NCBI RefSeq assembly: GCF_020165855.1
Contig: NZ_JAIUFY010000007.1
Location: forward strand, 1 to 64,000
Source: Celeribacter litoreus
GTDB taxonomy: Bacteria > Pseudomonadota > Alphaproteobacteria > Rhodobacterales > Rhodobacteraceae
Direction: 5' to 3'
Length of the DNA: 64,000 bases
Shown here: in pieces, positions 8,959-18,475 of the stretch
How the letters are laid out: each line of letters starts with the position of its first letter
Position numbering within the stretch: the first letter of the stretch is position 1
Notes under the pieces: generated by a model
Databases searched by the model: none
What the model was told of the DNA's origin: nothing
What the model saw: the letters and a program-made list of their open reading frames with translations, nothing else
Program-made: the position numbers and the translations under genes

Positions 8959-10125
8959 ATGCCATTCCCCATGCCGCTCACGCTTCTCCCCGCGTGCATC
9001 TTCTTCGCCAATGCGACGCTCTACGTGACGCTCTATTCCCGCCTGCCGGAGGTGAGCAACGCACAGGGTGTTTCGCCCTCCGCACTCGGTCTGGCGCTCT
9101 TGGCGCAGACGATCGGGACGTTGATGGGCTTTCCATTGGCGACGCCGGTGATCGACCGCTTCGGCGCACGCCGCGTTGCGGGGGCCACCATGTTTGCGGC
9201 GCTGATCCTTTTGCCCGCCGCGGCGACAGGCATCATCGCACCGGGGCTTTGGGGCATTGCCATTCCGCTCTGGTTTTACGGGTTCGCGATGGCCATCATG
9301 GAGGTCGCGAAAAACCTCATCGCCGCACGGATCGAAGAGCGCAGCGGCAAAAACGTGATCTCGAAGAGCCACGGCTTCTGGTCCGCCGGTCTCTTTGTCG
9401 GCGCGCTCCTTGGCGGGTGGGCCGCAGGCAATGGCATGACCACCGGAGAGGAACTGCTCTGGCTCGGCGCAGCGTTTCTGCCTCTCGCCCTTCTCCTGCT
9501 GGCCCGCGCCGGTGATCCCGAACCGATGGGCCCCGCGCCCGATAGCGGCCCGCGCTTTTCCAAACCCGACGCCTTTGTCGTCGCCCTCCTCATTCTGGTC
9601 GCGGGGTTCAGTATCACCGAGGGCGTCATCTATGACTGGTCCATGTTCTACCTCCGCGAAGAACTAGCCCTCGACGCCACGTTCGCTGCGAAAACCTATG
9701 CCGCCTTCACCATCGGGATGTTCGTCGCGCGGATGGTCGGGGATGACCTGCGCAAGCGTCTGTCCACAGATCGCCTGATCCGCCTCATGGCCGTCGTCGT
9801 TCTGCTCGGCATTGCGATCACGGTCTTCGGGCCGGAGTTTTCTCTCGGCCTGCTCTACGTCGGCTTCGTGCTGATCGGCTCCGGCGTGGCTCTCGCCGCG
9901 CCTGTGGCGACCTCGCTCGCCATGCGTCACCCGACCCGGTCCGCGACCAAGACGATGGCGTCCTATTCCCTTATCTCTCTCTTGGCGCTCTTCGCGGTGC
10001 CGCCGCTCATGGGGACGGTCGTCGAAACCCATGGCGCGGTCTGGGCGATCCTGTCTGCCTCGCCCCTTCTGGCCTTTGTCGCGCTCTTTGCCCCTCGCGT
10101 TGTCGCGCGGATGCGGGACACCTGA
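8959..10125 (+). CDS. MFS transporter (YbjJ/fucose permease-like)
   Basis: About 388 residues with twelve predicted hydrophobic helices, the helix 2-3 loop motif TPVIDRFGARRVAG near residue 64, and a central charged loop (GDPEPMGPAPDSGPRFSKPD) between the two six-helix halves. It is a major facilitator of the sugar-permease/YbjJ type, so it may import or export a small solute. The ATG at 8959 is preferred to an in-frame TTG at 8923; neither has a clear ribosome site. It is followed 30 bp later by a PHP-domain hydrolase gene, probably in the same transcript. Confidence 0.8.
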   Translation: MPFPMPLTLLPACIFFANATLYVTLYSRLPEVSNAQGVSPSALGLALLAQTIGTLMGFPLATPVIDRFGARRVAGATMFAALILLPAAATGIIAPGLWGIAIPLWFYGFAMAIMEVAKNLIAARIEERSGKNVISKSHGFWSAGLFVGALLGGWAAGNGMTTGEELLWLGAAFLPLALLLLARAGDPEPMGPAPDSGPRFSKPDAFVVALLILVAGFSITEGVIYDWSMFYLREELALDATFAAKTYAAFTIGMFVARMVGDDLRKRLSTDRLIRLMAVVVLLGIAITVFGPEFSLGLLYVGFVLIGSGVALAAPVATSLAMRHPTRSATKTMASYSLISLLALFAVPPLMGTVVETHGAVWAILSASPLLAFVALFAPRVVARMRDT

Positions 10126-10155
10126 GCCGCCCCACATTTCAGTCACGAGATCATC

Positions 10156-11517
10156 ATGCCCCAGACATTCACCGGACACCTCGGCCTCGACCACATGGGC
10201 ACACATGTGCCGCACGCTTTCACTGTGCCGGAGGGCGTTGGCACCCTGCGGATACGCTTTACCCACGATCCCGCCCATCCGGGCAGCGGCGACATCCCGC
10301 ACCAGCTTTCGATCTCCGTCTACGGTCCCAATGGCGCGCGCGGGACGCGGCACAACAACGCCGACCAAAGCCCCGTGATCTCCACGCACCATGCCTCCCC
10401 CGGCTATCTCCCCGGCCCGATTGAAGCCGGAGACTGGCGGGTCGAGATTGACGTCCACCGCATCCTTCCGCCGGGCGGGGTGTCCTATCGTATCGAGGTG
10501 GACTGGGACGCGGACGAGTTGCCCGCACCTGACGCCCCGCCCGTCCAAACAGCCACGCGAAACCGTGGCGAGGGCTGGTATAAGGGCGATCTGCACGGCC
10601 ATACGCTCCATTCCGACGGCGCGCTCACCGTCGCGGAGTATCTCGACTATGCGCTAGAACGCGGCTTCGATTTCGTCGCCCTGACCGACCACAACACCAC
10701 CTCCGCGCTGCCGGAGCTTATGGCCCGCGCGGGGGAAGCGATCACCATTCTTCCGGGCGAGGAACTCACCACCTACAACGGCCATGCGCTCGTCCTCGGG
10801 ACAACGGCGTGGGTCGATTGGGCCATCCGTGACGGTCAGACGATGGCCGGCCGCGCGCGTGAGGTCACGGAGGACGGCAAGGTCTTCGTCATCGCGCACC
10901 CGAAATCCGAGGGCCATCCCTTTTGCACCGGATGTCGCTGGGCCTTTGCCGACCTGCTCCCCGGTCCGGCGCGGCATGTGGAGGTTTGGAACGGGCCGTG
11001 GACGTCCTGCCCGCAAAACCCCGGCGGGGTCGCGCTCTTCTATCGCTGGCTGAACGAGGGCTACCGGATGATTGCCACCTGCGGCACCGACACGCACCGC
11101 CGCGCCAAACCGGACCAGCGCCACGGGTTCAACGTCATTCGCGCCGCGGACAACACGCTCCCTGCCCTGCTCGACGGTCTACGCGCCGGCGAATCCTATA
11201 TCACCAGCGGCCCGTTGCTCTACGCGCAGGCCATCAGCGCAGGTGAGAGCGCCACGTTTGGCGACTGCCTTCCGGCGGGCGAGGTCACGGCGACATGTGT
11301 CCTCGGCGACGAGGACATGCCCGGCGACCTCACTCTGACCCTCATCCACAACGGCAAAGTCATCGCCCGCACACCCTGCGCGACGGGACTGGAACATAGC
11401 GCGGTCCTCACGGCGGGGTCCGGCGATTGGATCACATGGGAACTCCGCGACAGCGACGGCGCACTGCACACGATCACCAACGCCATCCTCTTTGGCGGCG
11501 AAGAGGCGTGGATATAA
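10156..11517 (+). CDS. PHP-domain metallohydrolase (CehA/McbA family)
   Basis: A 453-residue protein. After an N-terminal beta-rich domain of about 140 residues comes a PHP domain with metal ligands in GDLHGHTLHSDG (about 149-160), LTDHNT (about 178-183), GEELTTYNGHALVLG, and HP near 250, and CGTDTHRR near 315. The C-terminal 90 residues look like an immunoglobulin-like or binding module. CehA/McbA members hydrolyse esters, carbamates or phosphoesters. No signal peptide is evident. The substrate is unknown; the MFS transporter gene upstream may supply it. Confidence 0.82.
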   Translation: MPQTFTGHLGLDHMGTHVPHAFTVPEGVGTLRIRFTHDPAHPGSGDIPHQLSISVYGPNGARGTRHNNADQSPVISTHHASPGYLPGPIEAGDWRVEIDVHRILPPGGVSYRIEVDWDADELPAPDAPPVQTATRNRGEGWYKGDLHGHTLHSDGALTVAEYLDYALERGFDFVALTDHNTTSALPELMARAGEAITILPGEELTTYNGHALVLGTTAWVDWAIRDGQTMAGRAREVTEDGKVFVIAHPKSEGHPFCTGCRWAFADLLPGPARHVEVWNGPWTSCPQNPGGVALFYRWLNEGYRMIATCGTDTHRRAKPDQRHGFNVIRAADNTLPALLDGLRAGESYITSGPLLYAQAISAGESATFGDCLPAGEVTATCVLGDEDMPGDLTLTLIHNGKVIARTPCATGLEHSAVLTAGSGDWITWELRDSDGALHTITNAILFGGEEAWI

Positions 11518-11524
11518 CCCCGCC

Positions 11525-12418
11525 TCACTCCTCCGCGCGCGGCACGCCGTAGTCGCCGCAGAGCGAGACGAGCACCTTGTGCAGCGCCGTCGTGAGTTCG
11601 TGGCGGGGCGATCCCGTGCGTTCCACGAGGCCGATCTGTCGGGTCAGTTGCGGCGTGCCGAACGGAATGCGGACGAGGTTCATGTCCTCTGGTTCCTGCA
11701 ACGCCACATGCGGCACGACGGAGATGCCGAGCCCCTGACGAACGCAGGTCACAATCGAGCCAATGGTGTCGATTTGCGCCACGTCCTGCGTGACGGCACC
11801 GATGCGCGACAGCTCTGTGTCGATCAGATTGGCGAGCGGCACCTGACTGTGGAACCGGACATAGGGCATCGTATTGAGCAAATGAATCGGGTCGCGACTC
11901 TCGGTATTTCGGGGCGCAATGAGCCAAAGAGGCTCCCGAAGGAAGGGAGTCCACCGCAATGCAGCCGGAAAACCGACGTGTTCCGCGACCATTGCGGCGT
12001 CCAAACGGCCCGACGCGACATCCGCAATCAATGTTGAGGAGAGCGAGACCCGCAGGCTGATTGTCAGCTTCGGATAGGTGTCGCGCATCTGCAAAATCGT
12101 CCGCGGCAGCAGGTTGAGCGCACTGGAGCGCACCGAGCCGAGCAACAGCTTTCCCGCCACCAGATCACCGCGCAGACTGGCCTTCGCATCCTCCTGACGC
12201 TGGAGAATATCCTTCGCCATTTCAATGACCTGCATCCCGTGCGGCGTGAGCTTTGGCGGCCTGTGGGTGCGGTCGAACAGCGTGACGTTCAGCTCCTGTT
12301 CGAGGGCCTGAATCTGTTGGCTGACCGCAGAGGGCGTGAGGCCGACAACATCGGCGGCATGGGCAAATGTGCCGTGGCTCTGGATCGCCAAAAGGGTTTT
12401 GAGTTGACGCGTGTCCAT
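11525..12418 (-). CDS. LysR-family transcriptional regulator
   Basis: A 297-residue LysR regulator. The N-terminal winged helix (LLAIQSHGTFAHAADVVGLTPSAVSQQIQ, broken here as residues 8-36, with SAVSQQ as recognition helix) is followed by an effector domain of about 200 residues. The start at 12418 follows the family length; an upstream ATG at 12451 adds 11 residues. It is divergent from the dehydrogenase/RraA/TctCBA operon, the classic arrangement for a LysR activator of that operon, with a 191-bp AT-rich spacer between them that must hold both promoters. Confidence 0.93.
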   Translation of the reverse strand: MDTRQLKTLLAIQSHGTFAHAADVVGLTPSAVSQQIQALEQELNVTLFDRTHRPPKLTPHGMQVIEMAKDILQRQEDAKASLRGDLVAGKLLLGSVRSSALNLLPRTILQMRDTYPKLTISLRVSLSSTLIADVASGRLDAAMVAEHVGFPAALRWTPFLREPLWLIAPRNTESRDPIHLLNTMPYVRFHSQVPLANLIDTELSRIGAVTQDVAQIDTIGSIVTCVRQGLGISVVPHVALQEPEDMNLVRIPFGTPQLTRQIGLVERTGSPRHELTTALHKVLVSLCGDYGVPRAEE

Positions 12419-12609
12419 TCCTAAATCCAGTTTTTCTAAACTTAATAACAAGAATTAATCGCTTTTGTGAAGAGTATCTTCGTCTTACGGTGCTCGCCAC
12501 ACGGAGGAGACTGCCCGTGCTCTGCTGGGAGGCAGACACGGTGATCCCAAATACAGAATTTTGAAGACTGCGCTCGGCTCTGGCTGGGGCGCAACTGGAG
12601 ACATGTGCG
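12419..12609. promoter_or_regulatory. Divergent promoter region, LysR gene and catabolic operon
   Basis: The first 45 bases next to the LysR gene are AT-rich (TTTTTCTAAACTTAATAAC) unlike the GC-rich surroundings, and contain TTCT and AGAA half-sites 13 bp apart, in keeping with a LysR T-N11-A type operator. No strong -35/-10 pair stands out for the rightward operon. Assignment as the shared regulatory region rests on gene arrangement. Confidence 0.5.
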
Positions 12610-13617
12610 ATGAGCAAGACGATCCTTGTAACCGGCCCCGATCTCGCCCCTGCTGCGAAAACGCTCGCTGCCGAGCGCGGCTATAGCCTCGTTTACGGCC
12701 CGGCCTACGCAGAGGCCTCTGTGCTCGCTGATCTGATGGTCGAAAGCGGCGCGGTCGGCATCGTGTCTCGTCTGGGTCGCATCGACGCGCAGGTGATGGA
12801 TGCTGCGCCCCAGCTCAAAGTGATCTCCAAACACGGCGTCGGCGTCGATAACATCGACCTCGCCGCCGCTGGCGAACGCGGCGTGCCTGTCCTCGTTGCA
12901 ACGGGGGCCAACGCGGTCTCCGTGGCCGAACACGCCATCGCTCTCATGCTCGCCACCGTGAAACGCGTGCTGCCGCTCGACGCGAGCCTCCGCGATGGCC
13001 GTTGGGAGAAACCCGGTTTTCAGGGCCGCGAACTCTTTGGTGCGACCATGGGTCTGATGGGCATCGGCGCGATTGCGCGGGCCACTGGCCTCATGGCAAA
13101 GGGCCTCGGCCTCAACCTGATCGCATATGACCCGTTCGCCCCCGACAGCCTGTTCGAAGAGATCGGCGCGAAACGCTGCACCACGACCGAAGAGCTTTTC
13201 GCCGCCTCCGACGTCCTGTCGCTGCACTGCCCGCTGACCGACAGCACCCGTGGCATCGTGAACGCCGAAGCGCTCGCCCAGATGCCGAAAGGCTCCTACG
13301 TGGTGAACACCGCGCGCGGCGGTCTCATCGACGAACCTGCTCTCGTGGCGGCGGTGGAATCCGGTCACATCGCAGGTGCCGGTCTCGACACCTTCGCCTC
13401 TGAACCGCCGGGTGCTGACCACATCTTCTTCTCGCAGCCCAACATCGTGATGACCCCGCACATCGGCGGCGTCACCGCTCAGGCCAATGCCCGCGTCGGC
13501 GTCGAAGCCCTGACTGGCATCTTTCAGGTGCTCGAAGGCGAATCCGTCGCCCCCGCGCGCATCGCCAACCGCAAATTCCTGACCGCCGATGCGGTCCTTA
13601 CCACAGTGGAGAAATAA
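12610..13617 (+). CDS. D-2-hydroxyacid dehydrogenase (phosphoglycerate dehydrogenase-like)
   Basis: A 335-residue NAD-dependent dehydrogenase. It has the NAD fold motif MGLMGIGAIARATGL (about 138-152), the substrate-anchoring NTARGGLIDE (about 233-242) and the catalytic His in HIGGVTAQA (near 285). It would interconvert a 2-hydroxyacid and a 2-ketoacid. It lacks the C-terminal ACT domain of full-length SerA, so it is likely catabolic. First gene of the operon opposite the LysR gene, and followed 1 bp later by the RraA-like aldolase, which acts on ketoacid-type substrates. Confidence 0.87.
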   Translation: MSKTILVTGPDLAPAAKTLAAERGYSLVYGPAYAEASVLADLMVESGAVGIVSRLGRIDAQVMDAAPQLKVISKHGVGVDNIDLAAAGERGVPVLVATGANAVSVAEHAIALMLATVKRVLPLDASLRDGRWEKPGFQGRELFGATMGLMGIGAIARATGLMAKGLGLNLIAYDPFAPDSLFEEIGAKRCTTTEELFAASDVLSLHCPLTDSTRGIVNAEALAQMPKGSYVVNTARGGLIDEPALVAAVESGHIAGAGLDTFASEPPGADHIFFSQPNIVMTPHIGGVTAQANARVGVEALTGIFQVLEGESVAPARIANRKFLTADAVLTTVEK

Positions 13618-13618
13618 T

Positions 13619-14299
13619 ATGCCTGTCGGTTTCCGTATCCTCAACCGCACCCAGGTCGCATCCAAAGATCTGGTCGACGCCTATGCCAAGCTCCCTGTCG
13701 CCAACGTGTCGGACAGCATGTCCCGCATGACCGCCGCTGGCCCGACCCTGCGCCCGATGCACGCCTCCGGCGGCATGGCCGGTGTTGCGCTCACGGTGAA
13801 AGCCCGCCCGGGTGACAACCTGATGCTGCACAAAGCCATCGACATGGCCGTGCCGGGTGACGTGATCGTCGTTGACGCGGGTGGTGATCTGACCAACGCG
13901 CTGATGGGTGAACTGATGCTCGCCTATGCCGTGAAAAAAGGCGTGGCCGGTTTCGTGCTCAACGGTGCAATCCGCGACGTTGACGCCTTTGTCGAAACCA
14001 ACCTGCCGACCTTCGCCGCCGGTGTGAGCCACCGTGGCCCGTACAAAGACGGCCCGGGCGAAATCAACGTCCCGATCAGCCTCGGCGGCATGGTGATCCA
14101 CCCGGGTGACATCGTGATCGGCGACAGCGATGGAGTGCACTGTGTGCCGCTCGCAGACGCGGAAGAGGTTCTGAAAAAGACACAGGCCAAATCCGACGCC
14201 GAAATCAACCAGATGAAAGCCATCGCCGAAGGCACGAACGACCGCACCTGGGTCGACGCTGCTCTGACGCGGCTTGGCTGTGAATTCCCGGCCGAGTGA
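13619..14299 (+). CDS. RraA-like aldolase / oxaloacetate decarboxylase family protein
   Basis: A 226-residue protein of the RraA/4-hydroxy-4-methyl-2-oxoglutarate aldolase fold. The signature is GELMLAYAVKKG followed by GFVLNGAIRDVDAF, where the Arg and Asp bind the ketoacid and metal. Bacterial members of this type commonly cleave 4-carboxy-4-hydroxy-2-oxoadipate or HMG, or decarboxylate oxaloacetate. The start at 13619 has GGAGA upstream and follows the dehydrogenase stop directly. Its place in a carboxylate-uptake operon supports a role in breakdown of a branched or hydroxylated ketoacid. Confidence 0.85.
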   Translation: MPVGFRILNRTQVASKDLVDAYAKLPVANVSDSMSRMTAAGPTLRPMHASGGMAGVALTVKARPGDNLMLHKAIDMAVPGDVIVVDAGGDLTNALMGELMLAYAVKKGVAGFVLNGAIRDVDAFVETNLPTFAAGVSHRGPYKDGPGEINVPISLGGMVIHPGDIVIGDSDGVHCVPLADAEEVLKKTQAKSDAEINQMKAIAEGTNDRTWVDAALTRLGCEFPAE

Positions 14300-14347
14300 G
14301 GCCGGGATTATCCCTAACTGACTATTCGCATGAACAGGAGGAGTAGC

Positions 14348-15301
14348 ATGCATAAACTGTTTCAGAAAACCGCCCTCGTGGGCGCCTTTGTCCTCGCAGC
14401 GGGCGCTGCCGTGGCCGAATATCCGGAAAAGCCGATCGAAGTGATCGTCGGGTATTCCGCAGGCGGCGGCACCGATGTGATGGCGCGCACGGCCGCTCCG
14501 TTCATCGAGAAATATCTCGGTGACGGTGCAAGCCTCGTCGTCAAGAACATGCCCGGCGCGTCCGGTCAGATCGGTGTGACCGAGGTGGCGAATGCGGATC
14601 CTGACGGATACACGCTCGGCACGTTCAACCTGCCGGGGATGATGGCCCGCACCATCGACCGTAAGGCCGATTACGACCGCGAGAGCTTTACCTATCTCGC
14701 CAACGTCGTGAACGACCCGAACGTGATCGTAACCGCGAAAAGCAGCGGCCTCGACACGATGGACAAACTGATCGAAGCCGCCAAGGCCGATCCGGGCGCC
14801 ATCACCGTCGGTATGTCGAGCCTCGGCGGTGACGACCACTTCATGTTGATCAAGCTCGAAGGTCTGACCGAGAGCGAGTTCACCATCGTGCCGTTCAAAG
14901 GCTCCGCGCCTGCACGGACCGCACTCATGGGTGGCCACGTTGCCATGGGCATTCTCAACATCTCCGAGGTCGCCAGCTTCCAGGAAGAGCTGAACGTGCT
15001 CGGTGTTGCGACAACGGAACGCTCTGACTTCGCACCGGAACTGCCGACGCTCCAGGAGCAAGGCTTTGACGTGGTCAACGGCTCCATGCGCGGCTTTGTG
15101 GCCCCTGCCGGTCTGCCCGAGGACGTCGTTGCCAAACTCGACGCAGCGTTTGCGCAACTCGCCAGCGATCCGGACTTCCTTCAGGCGATGAAAGACACCG
15201 CCAACCCGGTCGAAGTCGTCCGTGGCGAAGAGTTCAAGGCGTTGACCTCGGATCTCTACGATCTGGCAAACCAGGTGTGGCAAGAGACCCCCTGGAACTA
15301 A
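14348..15301 (+). CDS. Tripartite tricarboxylate transporter binding protein (TctC/Bug), copy 1
   Basis: A 317-residue periplasmic protein with a Sec signal (FVLAAGAAVAEY, cleavage near residue 23) and the Bug-family motif VGYSAGGGTDVMART. The start at 14348 has a strong AGGAGG site. It captures a carboxylate for the TctAB membrane part encoded next. This copy has the full domain-crossing strand LNVLGVATTERSDF, unlike the second copy in the operon. A perfect hairpin follows the stop, which may stabilise its mRNA relative to the membrane genes. Confidence 0.93.
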   Translation: MHKLFQKTALVGAFVLAAGAAVAEYPEKPIEVIVGYSAGGGTDVMARTAAPFIEKYLGDGASLVVKNMPGASGQIGVTEVANADPDGYTLGTFNLPGMMARTIDRKADYDRESFTYLANVVNDPNVIVTAKSSGLDTMDKLIEAAKADPGAITVGMSSLGGDDHFMLIKLEGLTESEFTIVPFKGSAPARTALMGGHVAMGILNISEVASFQEELNVLGVATTERSDFAPELPTLQEQGFDVVNGSMRGFVAPAGLPEDVVAKLDAAFAQLASDPDFLQAMKDTANPVEVVRGEEFKALTSDLYDLANQVWQETPWN

Positions 15302-15310
15302 CCCTCCTGA

Positions 15311-15338
15311 CCGCAGGCGGCTGATCTGTCGCCTGCGG
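15311..15338 (+). other. Intercistronic stem-loop after tctC
   Basis: A perfect 9-bp inverted repeat, CCGCAGGCG and CGCCTGCGG, with a 10-nt loop sits 10 bp after the tctC stop, followed by ATCAAAAA and not a U-tract. This fits an mRNA-stabilising or partially terminating hairpin that lets the binding protein be made in excess over the TctAB permease. Confidence 0.6.
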
Positions 15339-15450
15339 ATCAAAAACGCGCCGGGGCCTCGCTTCCACCTCCCTGACGAGATCCCGGCGTGTGATTTTTC
15401 GCGGCTCGGCCGCAACGCCGTTCCCCCCCTATCTCTTTGGAGCTTCAACC

Positions 15451-15912
15451 ATGTCCGAAGGTCAAAAAAATCGCTTCTTGCGTCCCGAAACACTGAGCGC
15501 AGTCGGCATTCTCGTTGTTGCCGCCGGTTTTCTGATCCCGACGACCGACTTGCGGTCGATTTCGGCACTGCTGCCCGCCGCCATGCTGATCGGTCTGATC
15601 ATCCTGTCGCTGCTGCTGCTGTTGTCCGATCAACGCAAAGCTTCTGCGGGTGAAGCCGCCGAGAAAGTGACCAACTCGCCCAAGCGCGTGATCGGGGCGT
15701 TCTGTCTCATCGTCGCCTATGCCGTCGCCTCCGACATGATCGGTTTCTACATCAGCACCGTCATTGCCGTGCCGACCGTGGCCTATGTCTTTGGCTTCCG
15801 CAATCCGCTCGGTCTCGCGATCGCGACTGCGATCGTCGTTGGCTCCATCTGGCTGATTTTTGATTTCGGGATGTCGCAGGACTTCCCCACTGGCCGTCTC
15901 TGGCAGAACTGA
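15451..15912 (+). CDS. Tripartite tricarboxylate transporter small membrane subunit (TctB)
   Basis: A 153-residue protein with four hydrophobic segments (ILVVAAGFLIP, LLPAAMLIGLIILSLLLLL, AFCLIVAYAVASDMIGF and a C-terminal pair), the usual TctB layout. The start at 15451 has TTGGAG upstream; an earlier in-frame ATG would read through the intergenic stem region. It lies between tctC and tctA, 7 bp before tctA, so it is the small subunit of the same transporter. Confidence 0.88.
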   Translation: MSEGQKNRFLRPETLSAVGILVVAAGFLIPTTDLRSISALLPAAMLIGLIILSLLLLLSDQRKASAGEAAEKVTNSPKRVIGAFCLIVAYAVASDMIGFYISTVIAVPTVAYVFGFRNPLGLAIATAIVVGSIWLIFDFGMSQDFPTGRLWQN

Positions 15913-15919
15913 GGCTCCC

Positions 15920-17428
15920 ATGTATTCTGATCTACTCCACGCCCTTCCCGAAGTTTTCGCCCTCACAAACTTCATCGCCGTGATCATCGGCGTTCTCGCC
16001 GGTATCGTTGTCGGCGCTATGCCGGGCCTGAGCGCTACCATGGCGATCTCGGTCCTCGTGCCTTTCACTTTCGGTCTTGAGCCGCTCGTTGCGCTCGGCC
16101 TGATGGCGGGTATCTACAACGGCGCCATGTATGGCGGTGCGATCCCGGCAGTGCTGCTGCGCATTCCCGGCACGCCTGCCGCCGTGGCCACCACCTTTGA
16201 CGGCTACCCGATGGCCCAAAAGGGTCAGGGCGGTTTTGCCCTTCAGGTCGCTGTTGTGTCCTCCTCCATCGGCGGTATTGCCTCGGCCTTCGCGCTGATG
16301 CTGCTCGCGCCGCCGCTGTCCAAAGTGACGCTGCTCTTCGGTCCGGCCGAAGTGTTCTGGGTCGCTGTGTTCGGTCTCGCCTCCATCATCTTCCTGCTCG
16401 GCGGGAATCCGGTGAAGGGCCTGATCTCCGCGTGTTTCGGCGTCTTTGTCTCCGTCATCGGCTCTGACCCGATCTACGGCAACGACCGCTTCACCTTTGG
16501 TCAGCTCGAACTGCTCGACGGCATCAACATCGTGATCCTGCTCGTGGGTCTTTACGCGCTCCCGCCGGTGATCGACCTGCTCGAAACCCCGCTCAAAACC
16601 GACAGCGTCGAAGGCGAGAAACTCGGCACCGAGCCGATCTGGAAAGCCCTGCCCAAAATGAAGGGCTACTGGAAAACATGGCTGCGTGGCTCTTTCATCG
16701 GCATCTGGATCGGCATCCTGCCGGGCGCAGGTGGCTCCATGGCCGCGTTCATGTCCTACAACGAAGCGCGTCGTAGCTCCAAAAAGCCTGACGACTGGGG
16801 CAAAGGTGAACCCGAAGGCGTCGCAGCCGCAGAAACCGCGAACAACGCAGACACCGCGTCCGCGCTGATCCCGGCCCTGACGCTCGGCATCCCGGGGACG
16901 GCTGTGGCGGCTGTTATGCTCGGTGGTCTGCTCGTGCATGGTCTGCAACCGGGTCCGATGCTCTTCCGTGACAACCCTGATGTTGTGTTCGGCTTCATGT
17001 GGCAGTTCCTCTTCGGTGCGATCCTGCTCGTGCTGCTCGGCGGCTCTCTCGCCACCAACAGCTTCGCGCGTCTGCTGAACCTGCCGCGTCCGCTGCTCGG
17101 GTCGATCATCATCGTCCTCATGCTGATCGGGGTCTATTCGATCCACGGCCGTATGTTCGACGTCTACATGATGCTCGGGTTCGGTGCTGTCGGTTGGGTG
17201 ATGGACAAACTGAAGTTCCCGCTCCCGCCTGTGGTGCTCGGCCTGATCCTAGGTGCATTCGCCGAAGAGAACCTGCGTCTCGCCCTGCGGATTGGTCGCG
17301 GTGACTGGGCCGTGCTCTTCAAGAACACCACCAGCCTCGTGCTCGTCGCTCTCACCGTTGCCGTCGTTGTCGGTCCGATGATCAAGCGTCGCTTCATCGA
17401 CAGCCGCAAAAAGGAAGGCGAGGCCTGA
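15920..17428 (+). CDS. Tripartite tricarboxylate transporter large permease (TctA)
   Basis: A 502-residue membrane protein with about ten to twelve helices and the two TctA signatures: MPGLSATMAISVLVPFTFGL near residue 35 and GILPGAGGSMAAFMSYNEA near 270. YGGAIPAVLLRIPGTPA is also conserved. It forms the sodium- or proton-coupled channel for the carboxylate delivered by TctC. It overlaps nothing but is packed between tctB and the amidohydrolase gene, 3 bp away. Confidence 0.94.
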   Translation: MYSDLLHALPEVFALTNFIAVIIGVLAGIVVGAMPGLSATMAISVLVPFTFGLEPLVALGLMAGIYNGAMYGGAIPAVLLRIPGTPAAVATTFDGYPMAQKGQGGFALQVAVVSSSIGGIASAFALMLLAPPLSKVTLLFGPAEVFWVAVFGLASIIFLLGGNPVKGLISACFGVFVSVIGSDPIYGNDRFTFGQLELLDGINIVILLVGLYALPPVIDLLETPLKTDSVEGEKLGTEPIWKALPKMKGYWKTWLRGSFIGIWIGILPGAGGSMAAFMSYNEARRSSKKPDDWGKGEPEGVAAAETANNADTASALIPALTLGIPGTAVAAVMLGGLLVHGLQPGPMLFRDNPDVVFGFMWQFLFGAILLVLLGGSLATNSFARLLNLPRPLLGSIIIVLMLIGVYSIHGRMFDVYMMLGFGAVGWVMDKLKFPLPPVVLGLILGAFAEENLRLALRIGRGDWAVLFKNTTSLVLVALTVAVVVGPMIKRRFIDSRKKEGEA

Positions 17429-17431
17429 TCC

Positions 17432-18475
17432 ATGGCGCTGGCAAGCCCTCATCATACCGTCCGTGAGGACTGGCTGGCCTTGGTCCGCGAAGAGGTGATT
17501 GATCCCGCGCAGCCGATTTTCGACTGCCATCATCACCTCTGGGACCGGCCGGAGGGTCGTTATCGGGCCGAGGAGCTTGCCGCCGACATTGGCGATGGTC
17601 ACGACCTGCGCGCCAGCCTCTATGTCCAATGCCGCACCGGATATGATGAAAGCGGCCCCGAAGCCCTTCGTCCGGTGGGTGAGGTGCGCACGATCCTCGA
17701 GTGGGGACGTGCGCAGCCGCAGTTTCCGGTCGGTCTCGTAGCCTTTGCCGATCTTCAACTGGGCGCCGATGTGCGCCCGGTTCTCGATGCTCTCAAAGCC
17801 GCAGGCGAAGGCCGCGTAAAGGGCATTCGCAACACAACCGCGTGGCACGCCGATCCGGCCGTGCGCTCAAATCCGCGCCCTGCCCCTGACGGGCTGTTGC
17901 GCACCCCTGCGTTCTACGAAGGGGCCCGTGCGGTGGCCGAGGCGGGGCTTTGCCTCGATGTCTGGGCCTATCAAAGCCAACTCTCCGAGGTCGCGGCACT
18001 CGCCCGTGCCCTGCCGGACCTGACAGTGGTCGTGGATCATTGCGGTGGCCCTTTGGGGATCGGGCCCTACCGCATCAATGACGCGACCTGTTTCGCGGAC
18101 TGGCGCAGCGCCTTGGCCGAGGTGGCCGCGCTGCCCAACACGCGGATCAAGATCGGCGGCTTTGGTCTCTCGGTCATGGGCTATCGCTATGCCGATGCCC
18201 CCCTGCCACCGCACTCCGAAATTCTCGCGGCTGACTGGCAACCGCATGTGGCCGCCTGTCTCGATCTCTTCGGTGCAGAGCGCGCCATGTTCGAGAGCAA
18301 CTTTCCCGTCGACAAAGGGCAGTTCGGCTACCGGACGCTCTGGAATGCCTTCAAACGGCTCGCTGCAGATCTGGACGCCTCTGCGCGCGACGATCTGTTC
18401 TGGCGCACCGCCGCCCGCTGCTACGGCATCGACGACACACTTTTCACGACATCAACCGGGAGGACCCTGTCATGA
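17432..18475 (+). CDS. Amidohydrolase family 2 protein (COG3618-type TIM-barrel hydrolase)
   Basis: A 347-residue metal-dependent TIM-barrel hydrolase. The N-terminal metal motif is FDCHHHLWDRPEGRY (about 30-44), with VVVDHCGG near 195 and the terminal MFESNFPVDKG near 285 carrying the metal-binding or catalytic Asp. This family includes lactonases such as L-fuconolactonase and sulfomuconolactone hydrolase. It lies inside the carboxylate-uptake operon together with an SMP-30 lactonase, so a lactone or pyrone ring-opening step is likely; the exact substrate is not readable. Confidence 0.85.
   Translation: MALASPHHTVREDWLALVREEVIDPAQPIFDCHHHLWDRPEGRYRAEELAADIGDGHDLRASLYVQCRTGYDESGPEALRPVGEVRTILEWGRAQPQFPVGLVAFADLQLGADVRPVLDALKAAGEGRVKGIRNTTAWHADPAVRSNPRPAPDGLLRTPAFYEGARAVAEAGLCLDVWAYQSQLSEVAALARALPDLTVVVDHCGGPLGIGPYRINDATCFADWRSALAEVAALPNTRIKIGGFGLSVMGYRYADAPLPPHSEILAADWQPHVAACLDLFGAERAMFESNFPVDKGQFGYRTLWNAFKRLAADLDASARDDLFWRTAARCYGIDDTLFTTSTGRTLS

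Noticed and set aside
13598-15568. 656-codon open frame on the minus strand
   Set aside because: Antisense to RraA-like and tctC genes, with composition typical of a shadow frame.
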